This document shows positions 10,851-20,728 of a stretch of 64,000 bases of DNA, one piece after another. Positions within the stretch are counted from its first letter, which is position 1, and every line of letters starts with the position of its first letter. The stretch is from CAWHYG01 sp963833505 (GTDB lineage: Bacteria; Eisenbacteria; RBG-16-71-46; CAIMUX01): positions 1 through 64,000 of the forward strand of contig CAWHYG010000008.1 of NCBI GenBank assembly GCA_963833505.1, given 5' to 3'. A program made the translations under genes and the position numbers. The notes beneath the pieces were generated by a model, which was not told the origin of the DNA, ran no database searches, and saw nothing but the letters and a program-made list of their open reading frames with translations.

Positions 10851-11668
10851 GTGATCCTCCCCTCTGGACCGCCGCGGAAGACTCGCAACCGTGGTCCATG
10901 ACGACCGGGCCAACGGACACTTTGATTCTGGCCCCCGAGCAAGATGTGTTTGGCCAGGGAGGGGATGTCGTAGGATGCGCCGGTGGGCCACGCGAGGAGC
11001 CTTGCTCTCGTTTGCGGTATCGAGCCGCCCTGGGCGCACGGCCGCGACGACGCCGAGTTGAAAAGTCGGCAAGCGATTCAGACTTCTGGCGACCAGGAAC
11101 ACTCACGGCAACCTCGTCACCCCGGGTGCGCACTCCGGGCGCGCACGACCAGAAGACCAGGCGAGCTGCTCCGTGGTCCCACCGGAGCAACCGTCTCTTC
11201 GTCCGAGAAGAGCATAGGGACGGAGACTTCCTACCTCAAGCGGAATCGTTCGGGCTGCAAGTGTGGGCGAGGACCGGGTCGCTGGACGGGCATCCAAAAG
11301 CGGGCGAGGAAGGCGTTGACGGGACGTCGAATCGGGCGACAAGCAGAGGCCCCGGCGCATGGAAGCTGGGGAGGTCCCGCTGGTTTCCGTCCCGGGCACT
11401 TGACCAAGCGTGATCTTAAGCCGAGCGCCGTCGGCTTCCGGGTCGCGCCGTCACCGCCCGCAAGGTGCATAGGGGAAATGGGGTCCCATAATCTGGCTCC
11501 GGTCCTGCTCTGTGGCCGAACGCCCTGTCCCGTAGAGGGTTACGCGCTTAAGAACATTCCGCCCAGGCGCGGAGTGAGGTTCGTAAAGAGGGTGAAATGG
11601 GGAGCCATCTTATTTCTGTACAATCAGTTACGGCGATTTCGGTTGACGCCCAGCCCCGTGAATTGACC
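10851..11668 (-). repeat. Upstream region duplicated with 27061-27834
   Basis: This non-coding leader of the giant gene is repeated, with substitutions and small indels, upstream of the copy-3 stub. Similarity reaches its height at 11576-11668 versus 27742-27834, where GGAGCCATCTTATTTCTGTA, CAATCAGTTACGGCGATTTC and GCCCAGCCCCGTGAATTGACC-like stretches are nearly identical. It stops abruptly after GAATTGACC on both sides. It probably carries the promoter of the giant gene, but I cannot point to clear boxes. No gene of its own is convincing. Confidence 0.6.
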
Positions 11669-11979
11669 ACCCTCGCCCGTCCAAGTCCCGCGTTTTCTGA
11701 GGCGTTTACGACGCCGGCCGTTCGGGCCGGACTCTCTGTTCCGGAACCGTCGCGAACGATCACCGTTTCGAACCCGTCGAATTCGACCGTCAGACCCCGG
11801 AACTCTCTCCCTCTCGGTTCTCTCGGGCGATCTGGTGAACGACCTGGGGGGAACCGGGGGCCATTCGGATCCGATTTCGAAAGTGGCCGCGTGACACTCC
11901 ACGATCGAAGTGCTTCGCTTTTCCCATGTAACCACAAGGAACGGTCCTCTGGCCGTCAAACCCATGAGGTGGAGCAGGG
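11669..11979. other. Intergenic stretch, no gene recognised
   Basis: Unique sequence between the duplicated leader block and the HEPN-motif gene. It presumably contains that gene's promoter. I find no good -10/-35 pair and no small gene. Confidence 0.4.
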
Positions 11980-12729
11980 ATGAAGGTCAAGCAATTCTCG
12001 ATCACAGGTGCGCAGTTGTTGCAGATGAATCGCGATGACCGAGTCCTCTTTCTCCAGTTGTCCTCGGTTGGAAACTCGATCGCCATCCTCCAGAAGTGGA
12101 TGCTCTTCGCGTTTCCGAAGCAGACCGACGGGCCGAAGTACCTCGGCGCCCTTGCCCAGCAGATGCTGGTGACGAGGACCCTGGCTGGAGTGCTGAATGA
12201 GTCCTGGGAGTTCCTTCGTGGTTCGTTCTTCGGGACGAAACTGTCAGGTGTCTATGAAGCACACCTCGGTCCGGAAGCTTCGAAGGCACTGAAGGGCTTG
12301 AAAGAATACTTCAAGGGCGCCAACGCAATACGCACGATTCGCAATAATTTCGCCTTCCACGTCAACCGTGAGGCCGTGGCGAGCCTCTCGGAGAAAATCG
12401 ACCCGGCCAACACATTTCCGATGATCGTTGGTATCGACGCGGAAAACTGCCTCTTCTGGGCGGGAGAGGAGATCGGCAATCTGGCATTCTTGGATGCGGT
12501 GGGCGGCGTCACGGGGGGCTCTGACAGGGAGGCGATCCTCGACTCGGTCTACAGCGACGTGGTCAAGGTCGCTCGCCACTTCTCCACGTTCATCTCGGGC
12601 TGTCTCGTTGCGATGCTCTGTAAGCACTTCCCGAATGGGGTGAAGCCGGAGCACATCGACATAGCCGTAGTTCCGACCGTCAGCGAAGTGGAGATTCCGT
12701 TTTTCGTCCGGAGGCGTGATTCGGATTGA
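11980..12729 (+). CDS. Hypothetical protein with a HEPN-like R-x5-H motif
   Basis: 249 residues, no signal peptide, mostly helical by composition. I do not recognise the family as a whole. The segment AIRTIRNNFAFHV contains Arg121 and His127 spaced as in the R-x(4-6)-H active site of HEPN ribonucleases, within the helix context usual for that fold (upstream AILQKWMLFA and SWEFLRGSFF helices). HEPN proteins are often toxins or phage-defence RNases. No antitoxin or nucleotidyltransferase partner is encoded next to it, so a defence role is inference. GGAG (11971-11974) precedes the ATG by 5 nt. It lies alone between the duplicated leader block and an rve-type IS, in mobile-rich DNA. Confidence 0.6.
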   Translation: MKVKQFSITGAQLLQMNRDDRVLFLQLSSVGNSIAILQKWMLFAFPKQTDGPKYLGALAQQMLVTRTLAGVLNESWEFLRGSFFGTKLSGVYEAHLGPEASKALKGLKEYFKGANAIRTIRNNFAFHVNREAVASLSEKIDPANTFPMIVGIDAENCLFWAGEEIGNLAFLDAVGGVTGGSDREAILDSVYSDVVKVARHFSTFISGCLVAMLCKHFPNGVKPEHIDIAVVPTVSEVEIPFFVRRRDSD

Positions 12730-12931
12730 CACCGGTAGCAGAAAATGTAGAAACTACCTCATCGCGGTGAACGCACCGCGGACAGATTGACCAGACACCG
12801 TCCCGGCCTCGAAGAGGAAGGCGGCGTGGGTTGCCCCGGCAGGGGTCCATGGCGCCTTTCCTCAAGCCCACCCGCCCGGACGCAATCCCACGAATCGCAA
12901 GCTCTCCGTGCCGGGAAGCACCGGAGGGCGC

Positions 12932-13021
12932 ATGGAGCTGTTCCTCGACGACCCCGAGGAGATGACGCCGGAGCAGCGGCTTGCCGAGGTCGCCGCGATC
13001 CTGGCCGCCGGTTACCCGTGA
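12932..13021 (+). CDS. Small 29-aa ORF, MTPEQRLAEVAAILAAGY type
   Basis: The peptide starts MELFLDDPEEMTPEQRLAEV and ends AAGYP. It resembles small conserved ORFs (MTPxERLxEVAxILAxGxLRLR) that occur beside recombination and plasmid genes. Here the usual basic LRLR end is missing, so it may be a remnant. The rest of 12730-13191 holds nothing I recognise. Confidence 0.3.
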   Translation: MELFLDDPEEMTPEQRLAEVAAILAAGYP

Positions 13022-13191
13022 TCCGCGAAAACTCCATCAGGCACGATTTCTGCCGGGAGCGTAGCGGGCATGCCGGGGCCGAGGTTCGGGTGGACCCGAC
13101 GATTTCTCGCGTAGGGGACCTTCGAGGAGAGCCATGCCGTTCTGGGGCGTGGGCGCGGCGCACTTGTCCCGGTCTAGGATTGCACGATCGA

Positions 13192-14381
13192 TGCTGTCGA
13201 ACGGAGATCTACGCCGCCAGGCGGTAGTCGTGGATCAGGCCGCCGAGCACCGGCAAGGCGACAAGGCGCCCGGAAGGCGGCGGTGGCTGCCTCAGCTCCG
13301 GATACGGGTCGGGGATCCCATGGATCGCCTGCGACGGCCTCGCGCCGTTGTAATACCGGATGAACGCGCTGACCACGCGGCGAAGGTGATCGGCGCCGAG
13401 GAAGACGAAGTGGTCCAGCGCCTCCTGCCGCAGCGTGCGCATGAATCGCTCGACGTGGGGCGACGCATTCGGCGCGCCATACGGGATCGGCAGCCCCTGG
13501 ACTCCGATCACTTCGTGCAGCCAACGATCAAGACGGCAGCGGTAGCTGCGGGTCTTGCCGTCCCGCTCCACCTTCACCGGCGTGCCGAACTGCCCGAAGA
13601 TGCCGTCGTTGTCGTGGACGAGGAAGCGGGGAACCTGATCCCAGGCCGTGGCCTCGCGGATCTGCTGCTTCATCCAGGCGAGCGTCGGGTTCGTGGTTAC
13701 GTGGTAGTGGACGATGCGGCGCGACCCGACTTCCATGATGACGAGGACGTAGACCATCGCGAAGAAGGCGGTGTACTGGGTGAGAAAGTCACAGGCCCAG
13801 ACCTCCTTGGCGTGGTTCTGAATGAAGGTGTGCCAGGTCTGGGTCTTGCACGGACCATCGGTGCGCCGGACCATGTAGCGGCGGATCGTGCTGGCCGCGT
13901 GGTGGATCCGGAACTTCGCGTCGAACTCCTCGGCGATCCTGTCCTCGCCCCACTCCGGATGGTCGCCGGAGATACGCCGGATGAAGGCGATGTGCTCGCG
14001 GGGAATCCGGGGACGGCCGGTCCGGTGACCTCGGGATCGACGGCGCCAGAGCGCCTTGAATCCCTGGCGGTGCCAGGAGATCACGGTCTCTGGGGTGACG
14101 ACGATGAGCGGACGGGTCCAGCCGGACCAGATCCTGCGGAGGACGACCCAGAATACGCGATCCCCGATTCGAAGCCGCGGGTGCTTCTGATTCCTTTGGT
14201 AGATCGCGAGTTGCTGGCGGAGGGCCAGGTTCTCCAAGGCCAGGGTGGCCCGGGTCTGAAGCGCGCTCCGCAGGGCTGAGATGAGAGACAATATCAATGT
14301 GTTCATGAGGCTCCCAAGGGTATCATGCAGCCGGGCAAGTTCCAGTGGGTGAGGAGGTACGGGGTTTTCGCGGAGGACGGG
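13192..14381 (-). mobile_element. rve-type insertion sequence, copy 1 (intact transposase)
   Basis: The segment is about 1190 bp and nearly identical to 28010-29199. Homology starts at TGCTGTCGAACG and ends at GCGGAGGACGGG in both. The flanks differ, so these are the outer limits of the shared unit. I cannot find clear terminal inverted repeats or a target duplication, so the exact ends are uncertain. It has inserted between the HEPN-motif gene and the promoter of the second LVIVD gene. Confidence 0.7.
13209..14306 (-). CDS. Transposase with rve (DDE) integrase core
   Basis: 365 residues. An N-terminal helix-turn-helix part (ALENLALRQQLAIYQR, then RIGDRVFWVVLRRIW) precedes an integrase core. 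The acidic triad is suggested by EVWACDFLTQY (D), VHDNDGIFG (D) and SPHVERFMRTLRQEALDH (E). The layout is of the IS481/IS3-like integrase-core type with a single reading frame. ATG 14306 has GGGAG upstream and is the first residue conserved in copy 2; the frame extends further but into unique DNA. This copy has an intact C-terminus, whereas the other copy is frameshifted. Confidence 0.85.
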   Translation of the reverse strand: MNTLILSLISALRSALQTRATLALENLALRQQLAIYQRNQKHPRLRIGDRVFWVVLRRIWSGWTRPLIVVTPETVISWHRQGFKALWRRRSRGHRTGRPRIPREHIAFIRRISGDHPEWGEDRIAEEFDAKFRIHHAASTIRRYMVRRTDGPCKTQTWHTFIQNHAKEVWACDFLTQYTAFFAMVYVLVIMEVGSRRIVHYHVTTNPTLAWMKQQIREATAWDQVPRFLVHDNDGIFGQFGTPVKVERDGKTRSYRCRLDRWLHEVIGVQGLPIPYGAPNASPHVERFMRTLRQEALDHFVFLGADHLRRVVSAFIRYYNGARPSQAIHGIPDPYPELRQPPPPSGRLVALPVLGGLIHDYRLAA

Positions 14382-14511
14382 ACCTCGCCAACCGACATGG
14401 ATCCCGGTCACGCAGCCGACCAGGACGGAGACCAAACGGCTGACGCGCGCCGAGCGGCTATCCGGAAGGTTCACTTCCTTGCCGGCAGTGATCGGAGCCA
14501 GACGTAATTCG

Positions 14512-14540
14512 GTGACTTACGCGCGTCTCTCGTGTAGACT
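14512..14540 (+). promoter_or_regulatory. Candidate sigma70 promoter of LVIVD gene 2
   Basis: GTGACT (14512-14517), 17 bp, TAGACT (14535-14540) preceded by TG. Both boxes and the spacing are the same as in front of LVIVD gene 1, and the words GTGACTT and GTGTAGACTAG are identical. The start codon lies about 45 nt downstream. Confidence 0.5.
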
Positions 14541-14584
14541 AGGAAGGAGCAGAATGGTAGGGCCACCCGCGCGAGGAGAACCCC

Positions 14585-16777
14585 ATGCAACCGGCCGTCT
14601 TTCGTCGCATCGTGCCCGCCTTGGTTCTCGGCCTCGTCCTGTCCGGTCCTGGCTGGCGCGGCGCCGCCCGAGGGGATTGCGTCGACTATAGCTCCTATCT
14701 CCACACAGTAGGACACGTTTCCACCCCGGACTATGCCAAGGGCGTTGCCGTCAGCGGGCATTACGCCTACATCGCCGACTACAATTCCGGCTTTCTTGTG
14801 GTGGATGTCGCTGATCGGGCCTCGCCGCGGATCGTGGGGGCCTTGCCGGGACCGATGACGGATCTGGTGGTTGCGGTGGCAGGCAGATACGCCTATGTAG
14901 GCGGAATGGGCGGACTCGAGGTGATCGACATTTCCGTGCCTGCTGATCCGCGCCTCGCATACTGGGTAAGCGCGCCGCTTGTTGGCGAAGTGGACGACAT
15001 CGAGATTCAAGGCGACTACGCATACCTTGCCGACCCCTACGGAGGCGGGTTCGCCATTGTCGACATTTCCAATCCCGCGGCCTTTCCGCGCGTCGTGGCT
15101 CGTCTGTCGCTTCCGCAAACCGGGAGCCACGGCGTGGCCGTGGCCGGGAATCGGGCATACGTCGCGGGCCGCGGCCTGTTCGTGATCGACATTTCCGATC
15201 CCGCATGTCCCCACCTTCTCGGATCCGTGTACACCCCATCGGGCCAGAAGGTCGCGGTGGCGGGGCACTACGCCTACGTGGCAGACGAGCTGATAGGCCT
15301 CAGGATTGTCGACGTCTCCGACCCGACGGCACCGCGCATCGTGGGGACGGCGCCCGTTGTCGCGCCGGTTGGCGTAGCCGTGACCGGGTCAATCGCGGCG
15401 GTTGCCGACAACTATGAGACGGACGGGTTGACCTTTGTCGATGTCTCTGATCCGGAGTCCCCGCAGATCATCGGTCACGTGGGATCGTCGGGAGATGCCA
15501 ACAACGTCTGCGTGGCAAACTCGACCGCGTATCTGGCGGAGGATTTCGGGCTGGAAGTCGTTGACGCGACCAATCCTGCATCTCCCCCAATTACAGGCAA
15601 CCTGCCCCTTTCGCAGGCCCCCATGGGCCTCGTGGTCTCGGGATCGACCGCCTTTATCGCTGATTACAGCCAAGGGGTCGTCGTTGTTGATATAACGGAT
15701 CCCGCCTCGCCGCGGCTTGTGACGACCGTCCCAACACAGGATTATACTTACAACGTAGACGTGGAGGGTGACTATCTCTACGTTGTCAACTATGACACGG
15801 GCCTTCAGGTCATGGATGTCTCCGACCCCGCCGCCGCGCATGTGGTTGGGAGCTTGTCCCTTCCCGGCGAGGCCTACGCTGTCACGGCGTCAGGCGGGTA
15901 TGCGTACGTCTCCGCCCTGGATGCCGGCCTGGACATCGTGGACGTGTCCAACCCCACTTCACCTGCATTGACGAGTCGCATTGGTCTGCCCGACTGGGCG
16001 CTCGGCACCGCGGTCACCGGAACGATCGCTTTCGTGGCGGACCAAAACGCAGGACTCCAGGTCGTTGATTGTTCCAATCCTGCCAGCCCGCACGTCATCG
16101 GGAGCGTAGCGACCCCCGGCGAAGCCACCAGCGTTGCACTTGGAGCCGGTCGGGCCTATCTCAGCTGGCTGAGCAGCGATTTCACGAGCTCCGGCCTGGA
16201 GGTCGTCGACATCTCCAACCCTACGTCGCCGCAAGCACTGGCAGATGTCTGGTCGCCGGGGTTTCCCAACGAAGTGAGGGTATCGGGTCAGTACGTATAC
16301 GTGGCCGACGTTGGGGCCGGTGTGCAGGTCCTGGACGTTCTCAGTGCGACGGCGCCCCAGCCGATCGGCGACGCGCTTTCCGACGCGCGGGAGCTGATCG
16401 TGAGCGGTGGCCACTTGTTCGTCGTGAACATCGCGGGCTCAGGCCTCTACGTGCTGCCGACCCAGTGTGACCTCTCCGCAGTCGGTGAGACCACCGCGCA
16501 ACGGCCGATCTTGCTCGTGGCCGCGCCGAATCCCACTCGGGGCGAGACCTCCATCCGGTTTTCGACGGAGCAGCAGGGTCGGGTTCGGCTGAACATCTTC
16601 GATCCGGCCGGCCGCGTGGTGCGCGCGCTTCTGGATGAACCCGTCGGCGAAGGATCCCACGGCATTTCCTGGGACGGTCGAGATGCGGCGGGGCGACAGG
16701 TTCCGCGGGGCGTGTACTTCGCCCGGCTGGAGACTCCGGTCCGGGCGGCGGCGGAACGGATCGTCGTGGCGAGATAG
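14585..16777 (+). CDS. Exported LVIVD-repeat beta-propeller protein with C-terminal sorting domain (copy 2)
   Basis: 730 residues, paralogous along its length to the protein at 4595-6745. A signal peptide ends near AARG, and a DCVDYSSYLH motif matches DCIDYAGYLH of copy 1. Then come 13 LVIVD repeats (for example GLRIVDVSDPTAPRIVGT) and a sorting domain (VAAPNPTRGETSIRFS ... VPRGVYFARLE). AGGAG at 14574-14578 sets the ATG at 14585. It converges on giant gene 2 (17053-23031), repeating the order of copy 1. The repeats probably bind a partner or surface polymer; the nature of this is unknown. The 275-bp gap to the giant gene has only a weak hairpin (CGCGA/TCGCG, 16783-16799). Confidence 0.88.
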   Translation: MQPAVFRRIVPALVLGLVLSGPGWRGAARGDCVDYSSYLHTVGHVSTPDYAKGVAVSGHYAYIADYNSGFLVVDVADRASPRIVGALPGPMTDLVVAVAGRYAYVGGMGGLEVIDISVPADPRLAYWVSAPLVGEVDDIEIQGDYAYLADPYGGGFAIVDISNPAAFPRVVARLSLPQTGSHGVAVAGNRAYVAGRGLFVIDISDPACPHLLGSVYTPSGQKVAVAGHYAYVADELIGLRIVDVSDPTAPRIVGTAPVVAPVGVAVTGSIAAVADNYETDGLTFVDVSDPESPQIIGHVGSSGDANNVCVANSTAYLAEDFGLEVVDATNPASPPITGNLPLSQAPMGLVVSGSTAFIADYSQGVVVVDITDPASPRLVTTVPTQDYTYNVDVEGDYLYVVNYDTGLQVMDVSDPAAAHVVGSLSLPGEAYAVTASGGYAYVSALDAGLDIVDVSNPTSPALTSRIGLPDWALGTAVTGTIAFVADQNAGLQVVDCSNPASPHVIGSVATPGEATSVALGAGRAYLSWLSSDFTSSGLEVVDISNPTSPQALADVWSPGFPNEVRVSGQYVYVADVGAGVQVLDVLSATAPQPIGDALSDARELIVSGGHLFVVNIAGSGLYVLPTQCDLSAVGETTAQRPILLVAAPNPTRGETSIRFSTEQQGRVRLNIFDPAGRVVRALLDEPVGEGSHGISWDGRDAAGRQVPRGVYFARLETPVRAAAERIVVAR

Positions 16778-17052
16778 ACCGCGAGATCGCATCGCGTCGT
16801 CTTCGGGTCTTGGGATCGATGTCTCGCTGTCCCGCGCCCGCCGGGCGACCTGATGGTCCTTGAGGAGGGGGCTCCAACGCCCGTGTGGGCACGGCGTGGT
16901 TGCAGGCCCGGCGGGGTGCGCTCCAGAGCGCCCGGTCCTCTCCGGAGCTTCGATCGCGGGACGTTCAAGGCCCACTGAAGTGAGGCCGCTCACCGGATCC
17001 GGCAAGCGGCCTCGACGACCCGCAGCTTTGGTCGGGATGGAGTCGTCTCAGG

Positions 17053-20000
17053 TCAACGACAGATGACGACCTTCTTCCGGGTGACGCCGCCTCCGGTGTT
17101 CTTCAACTGCAGGAAGTAGACTCCCGCGGCCGCGCGGCCCCGGTCGAGCTCACCGTTCCAGATCCAGTCGTTCCAGCCCGCGAGGGTCGGAATCGCCTCC
17201 CTCAGGACCTCCCGGCCCGTCACGTCCGTCAAGACCACTTCCGCCGGTCCCGTCGCGGCGCAGTAGAAGTGAAGCCGCGCCGTTCCCGTGACCGGGACCG
17301 GGCTGACCGTGAGTTTGGACAAGCCGCCGCTCTCGCGGTCCGCGACGGACGTCGAATGCGGGAACGGTATGAAAGCGACCGCCCAGGCCGTCGCGTCCAG
17401 GGTGCAGGTGATGCCGTTGTCAACGCTGAATGTCCATGTCGGTGGGGCACTGGAGGCGCACGTCCAGCACGCCACGAGGGTGGATGAGTAGTCGCCCGGG
17501 GGCAGCCCGTGCAGTTGAGACCACGGCAGCGTGACCGACGATGAGCCGGTGGCAGCCAGGTTGCAGACTACGAACCAAACACCAAACGGGTGCTGCAGGA
17601 ATACACCCTCGCCGTCCCCATAGACGATCGGAGGGCCGCCGCATTCCGTCTTCGTTGCTCCTCCCAGCCCGAAGTTCGGTTGATCGTTGTCCGTCGTTTC
17701 CAACCACGCCGTCACCTGATCCAACATGGCGGTCATGGTCGGAAACGCCGCCCACAGCTGCGGGTTGTAGTCTCGCAGTTCGCGCTGCGGCACGTCGGTG
17801 TCGGGCTCGATGAACCGCCGCCATTCCCGCACCGTGCTTGCGCCCAGCATTAACGACGCCAGCGCCTGCGCCGCGACCGAGTCCGGCCCCACCGTCACGT
17901 ACCCGCCGGTGGCCATGAATCCGGCCTCGTCGTAGAGCGAGATGCCCTGCCGTCCCGACCGACGGTCGGCGGTCAGATCGTTCCACTTGTTGATGATGTC
18001 GCAAAGGGGCCTGCACGTGCCATTGCTGATGCAGTCCTGCGTCTGCGGCCTTGGATACGACCACGTGCCCCGGAGGTCCGCGATGTCCTCGAGCTCCCGA
18101 TTGATCTTCATGTTGCTCGGTCCTTCGCCGAGATCGATCGGGTGCTTCGGGTCCCTGTTTCGAATCCAGTAGGCCTCTTCCAGCATCCAGTCGCGGTCGA
18201 AGCCGTTCAGGATCCAGTTGCTGGTCTCGTACCCACAGAGCGCGCCCGCGTGCGTGGAGTCGGCGACCATGACCGTGTCGACGTCCAGCTTGACCTCATC
18301 GTAGTTCGGGACGCCGTTGACGTCGTGCGGGGGATCCAGCCTCACGTTCAGCCACTCCCCGTGACCTGAAGCGTAGGAGATCGCATGGGTTGCGGTGTAG
18401 CCCCCCTCCATGCCGGCGCCGAGGTGCTGCCGCGCGTAACTCGTGAGGAAGCCGCGCTGTTGCGTCTCATACATACTCTCCCCGCAGACCGTCGGATCAT
18501 ATTGCGCCGGGGCCGGGCCCTTGAGGTCGCAATGGGACGTCCCCGCGCTCAGCTCGATCGGATGGATCTCCCTTCCGGGGCTCCCGGGGGAGCGATACGT
18601 CCCGTGCCCGGTCAGGAGGGTCGGATCCGAGAGCAGGTAGAAGCTGGGCGACGGCCCATCGAAGAAGCCGTTCGTCCAGGACTCGTTCGGAACGTTGCCC
18701 CACAAACCGAGGTAGTCCGCCTCGGTCTTCTTCGTCGCGTTTCCGGTCCCCATCGACAGCAAGCAGGCCATCTCGGAGGTCGATGGAGGATTCTCGGTGT
18801 CACAGTTGTCGATCTCCGCCGTGCAGACGTACGGAGCGACCGGCATTCCGATCTGCCACTGCGGGCTGAATGATCCGTCGCTCATGCGCGCCATGCGCGT
18901 CCGCCCGGGGACCGTAACGGGAATGAAGAACCGCTGCGGGTCGAGCCAGCTGCAGTACTGGGGAAGGCTGTCATCCAAGGCCACCTGGACTTCCGGTGGC
19001 GTAGCCGGGTTGTCGCTAGCTGGTGCGCGCACCCGGAAGCTCCATAGCCCTCCGGGAGCTCCGGCGGGTACTGGCACGCGGGCGGTCACCCTGTCGCCGT
19101 CTTCCGCCTCCACAGAGTCGACGGCTGTATCCGACGGGTCGCGGATGACCAGCCAGGCAGGTGGATGTTCGCGACAGGTGTAGCCGCTCAACGCGGACGT
19201 GCTCGTTGCGATAACCTGAAGGGTAGCGCCGAAGTTCACACGGTCGTCCGGCACATAGAAATACGACCAGGGAGTGTAGGTGGGCGAGTCCGTTTCATTG
19301 GCCCAGGAGAACGCCGGGCTGGGTCCGCAGACCGCCCCGGCGACATTCGTTGAGAGGTTGAAGCACCGCTGCGCTTGCGTGACGCGAACGTGCAGCACGT
19401 CGCTGCCGTTCCACGGCACGGTCACGGCGTTTGATCCGATCGCTCGTTGCATCGAGCGGGTACCCGAGTCGGTGGTCCATGACTCCACGCCGATCGTGTC
19501 ACCGTAAGAGGACTTTACTTCGACCGTCGGCGTGTAGTCCTCGCGGTTCGGCCACGCGTAGAACGTGAACCACTGAGGACCAGTGAAGGCCAGAGACGGT
19601 GCAGTCGGCGGGGTTGGTGTGGAGTACGGGTACGGCGTGGTAGCCGGGTCCTGAATCTGGGTGAGGTAATACGCGGTGCCATCGTCGCCCCGGAAGGCCT
19701 GCGGCCCGTAGAGTTGGGCCGGAATCAGGGCCGGAGAGCCCCAGTCCCATCCGTAGGAGAAGGAGAACGCGGGCGTGAACCAATGCGTGACGTCATGGGG
19801 GTAGGCCTCCGGCATGCCGGGGAAATGGAATCGCACCTGCAGCCGGCCTGAACTGCACGGCCAGAAGTTGCCCAGCGCCAAATCCCAGGGCCGGCCGGCG
19901 CCGAGCGGCGGAATGTCGATGGGGAGGTAGTTGTCGTTGCTGTCCCCGTTTTGGATGACCCAGGTACCGCCGTACCCCAGGGAGAACTGACCATCGCACG

Positions 20001-20650
20001 AATCGGTCGGGAAGGTGATGTAGAGGCTGTCGGCGCCCTGGGGGACGTAAAAGTCCAGGTTCCCGTCATACAGAGACACTCGCGCGCCGTTGAAGGTGAT
20101 GGTGTCACTGTCGGGACACTGAACCAGCACGAACGGCGTCGTGCCGCTCGTGAGGCTCAGCTCGATTAGGGCCAAGCCTTGCTGGCGAGAAAACATCACC
20201 AGGTTGCTGAGGGTGGCGGTGTTGGCTGGCAAGGACAGCGTCTGAGTAGTCACGAATGCGCCGGTCCGCTGGACGCGAACGTCGATGGTGACCGTGCAGG
20301 GGGCGCCGCTCGTGAGCTGGAGCTGCAAGGAGTTGTCGGCGCCCGGATCCACATAAAGGGAGTCGGGCGTCCCGCTGAGCAGAAAAGCGACCGCTTCGTT
20401 GTCTCGGTTGTTATCGTCGCCATTGCCGGAAAAGGCGCCGCTGCCGGGGCCGAGCGGGTTGTCGTTGTTTCCGTTGTTGCCGCCGGCGCTACAGCTTGGC
20501 ACGTAGCCAGGCATCCCGAACCCGAGCGTCCCATAGTCCGCGATGGGATCCATCTGTCCGGGTTTGCCGTCATCGATGAAGTACCCGCCCTGCTCCGGAT
20601 GTGGGATGAGCGCGAACGTCGCCGGGTTCCCGTAGTAGTTGTACCCGGCA
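17053..20650 (-). CDS. Giant exported AGPNAGG-module protein, copy 2, exon 2
   Basis: This is the larger, 3' part of the second giant gene, separated from its 5' part by a group II intron. It begins at T-GCC-GGG-TAC (AGYNYYGNPATF). Joined to exon 1 (TGG-TT) it restores a Phe codon exactly as in copy 1. The spliced gene is 4041 nt and encodes 1346 residues, the same length as copy 1. The conserved core is present (SHCDLKG, GGYTATHA, DRDWMLEEAY, HPIDLGEGP, CRPLCDII, VREWRRFIEP), followed by the FlgD-like sorting domain (LTVSPVPVTGTARLHF ... AAGVYFLQL). Function is unknown, and production depends on splicing. Confidence 0.82.
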
Positions 20651-20687
20651 ATCGCGGTAGGGACGCCGGTTCCCGGCGCCCCCCGCA

Positions 20688-20722
20688 CAGATCCGGACGT
20701 GCGCATTTGGCGCATCCGGCTC
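20688..20722 (-). ncRNA. Group II intron domain V (catalytic hairpin)
   Basis: The 35-nt sequence starts GAGCCGGATGCG, has a CCAAAT apical region, and ends CGTCCGGATCTG. It contains the AGC catalytic triad near its 5' end and the hairpin layout of domain V. Domain VI follows (CGCCGG/CCGGCG hairpin at about 20662-20680), close to the 3' splice site. An apparently intact domain V argues that the ribozyme is still active. Confidence 0.75.
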
Positions 20723-20728
20723 CTCGAA

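Noticed and set aside
13134..14279. 381-codon plus-strand frame, and its twin at 28222-29097
   Set aside because: Antisense to the rve-type transposase in both copies; no ribosome site and no family.
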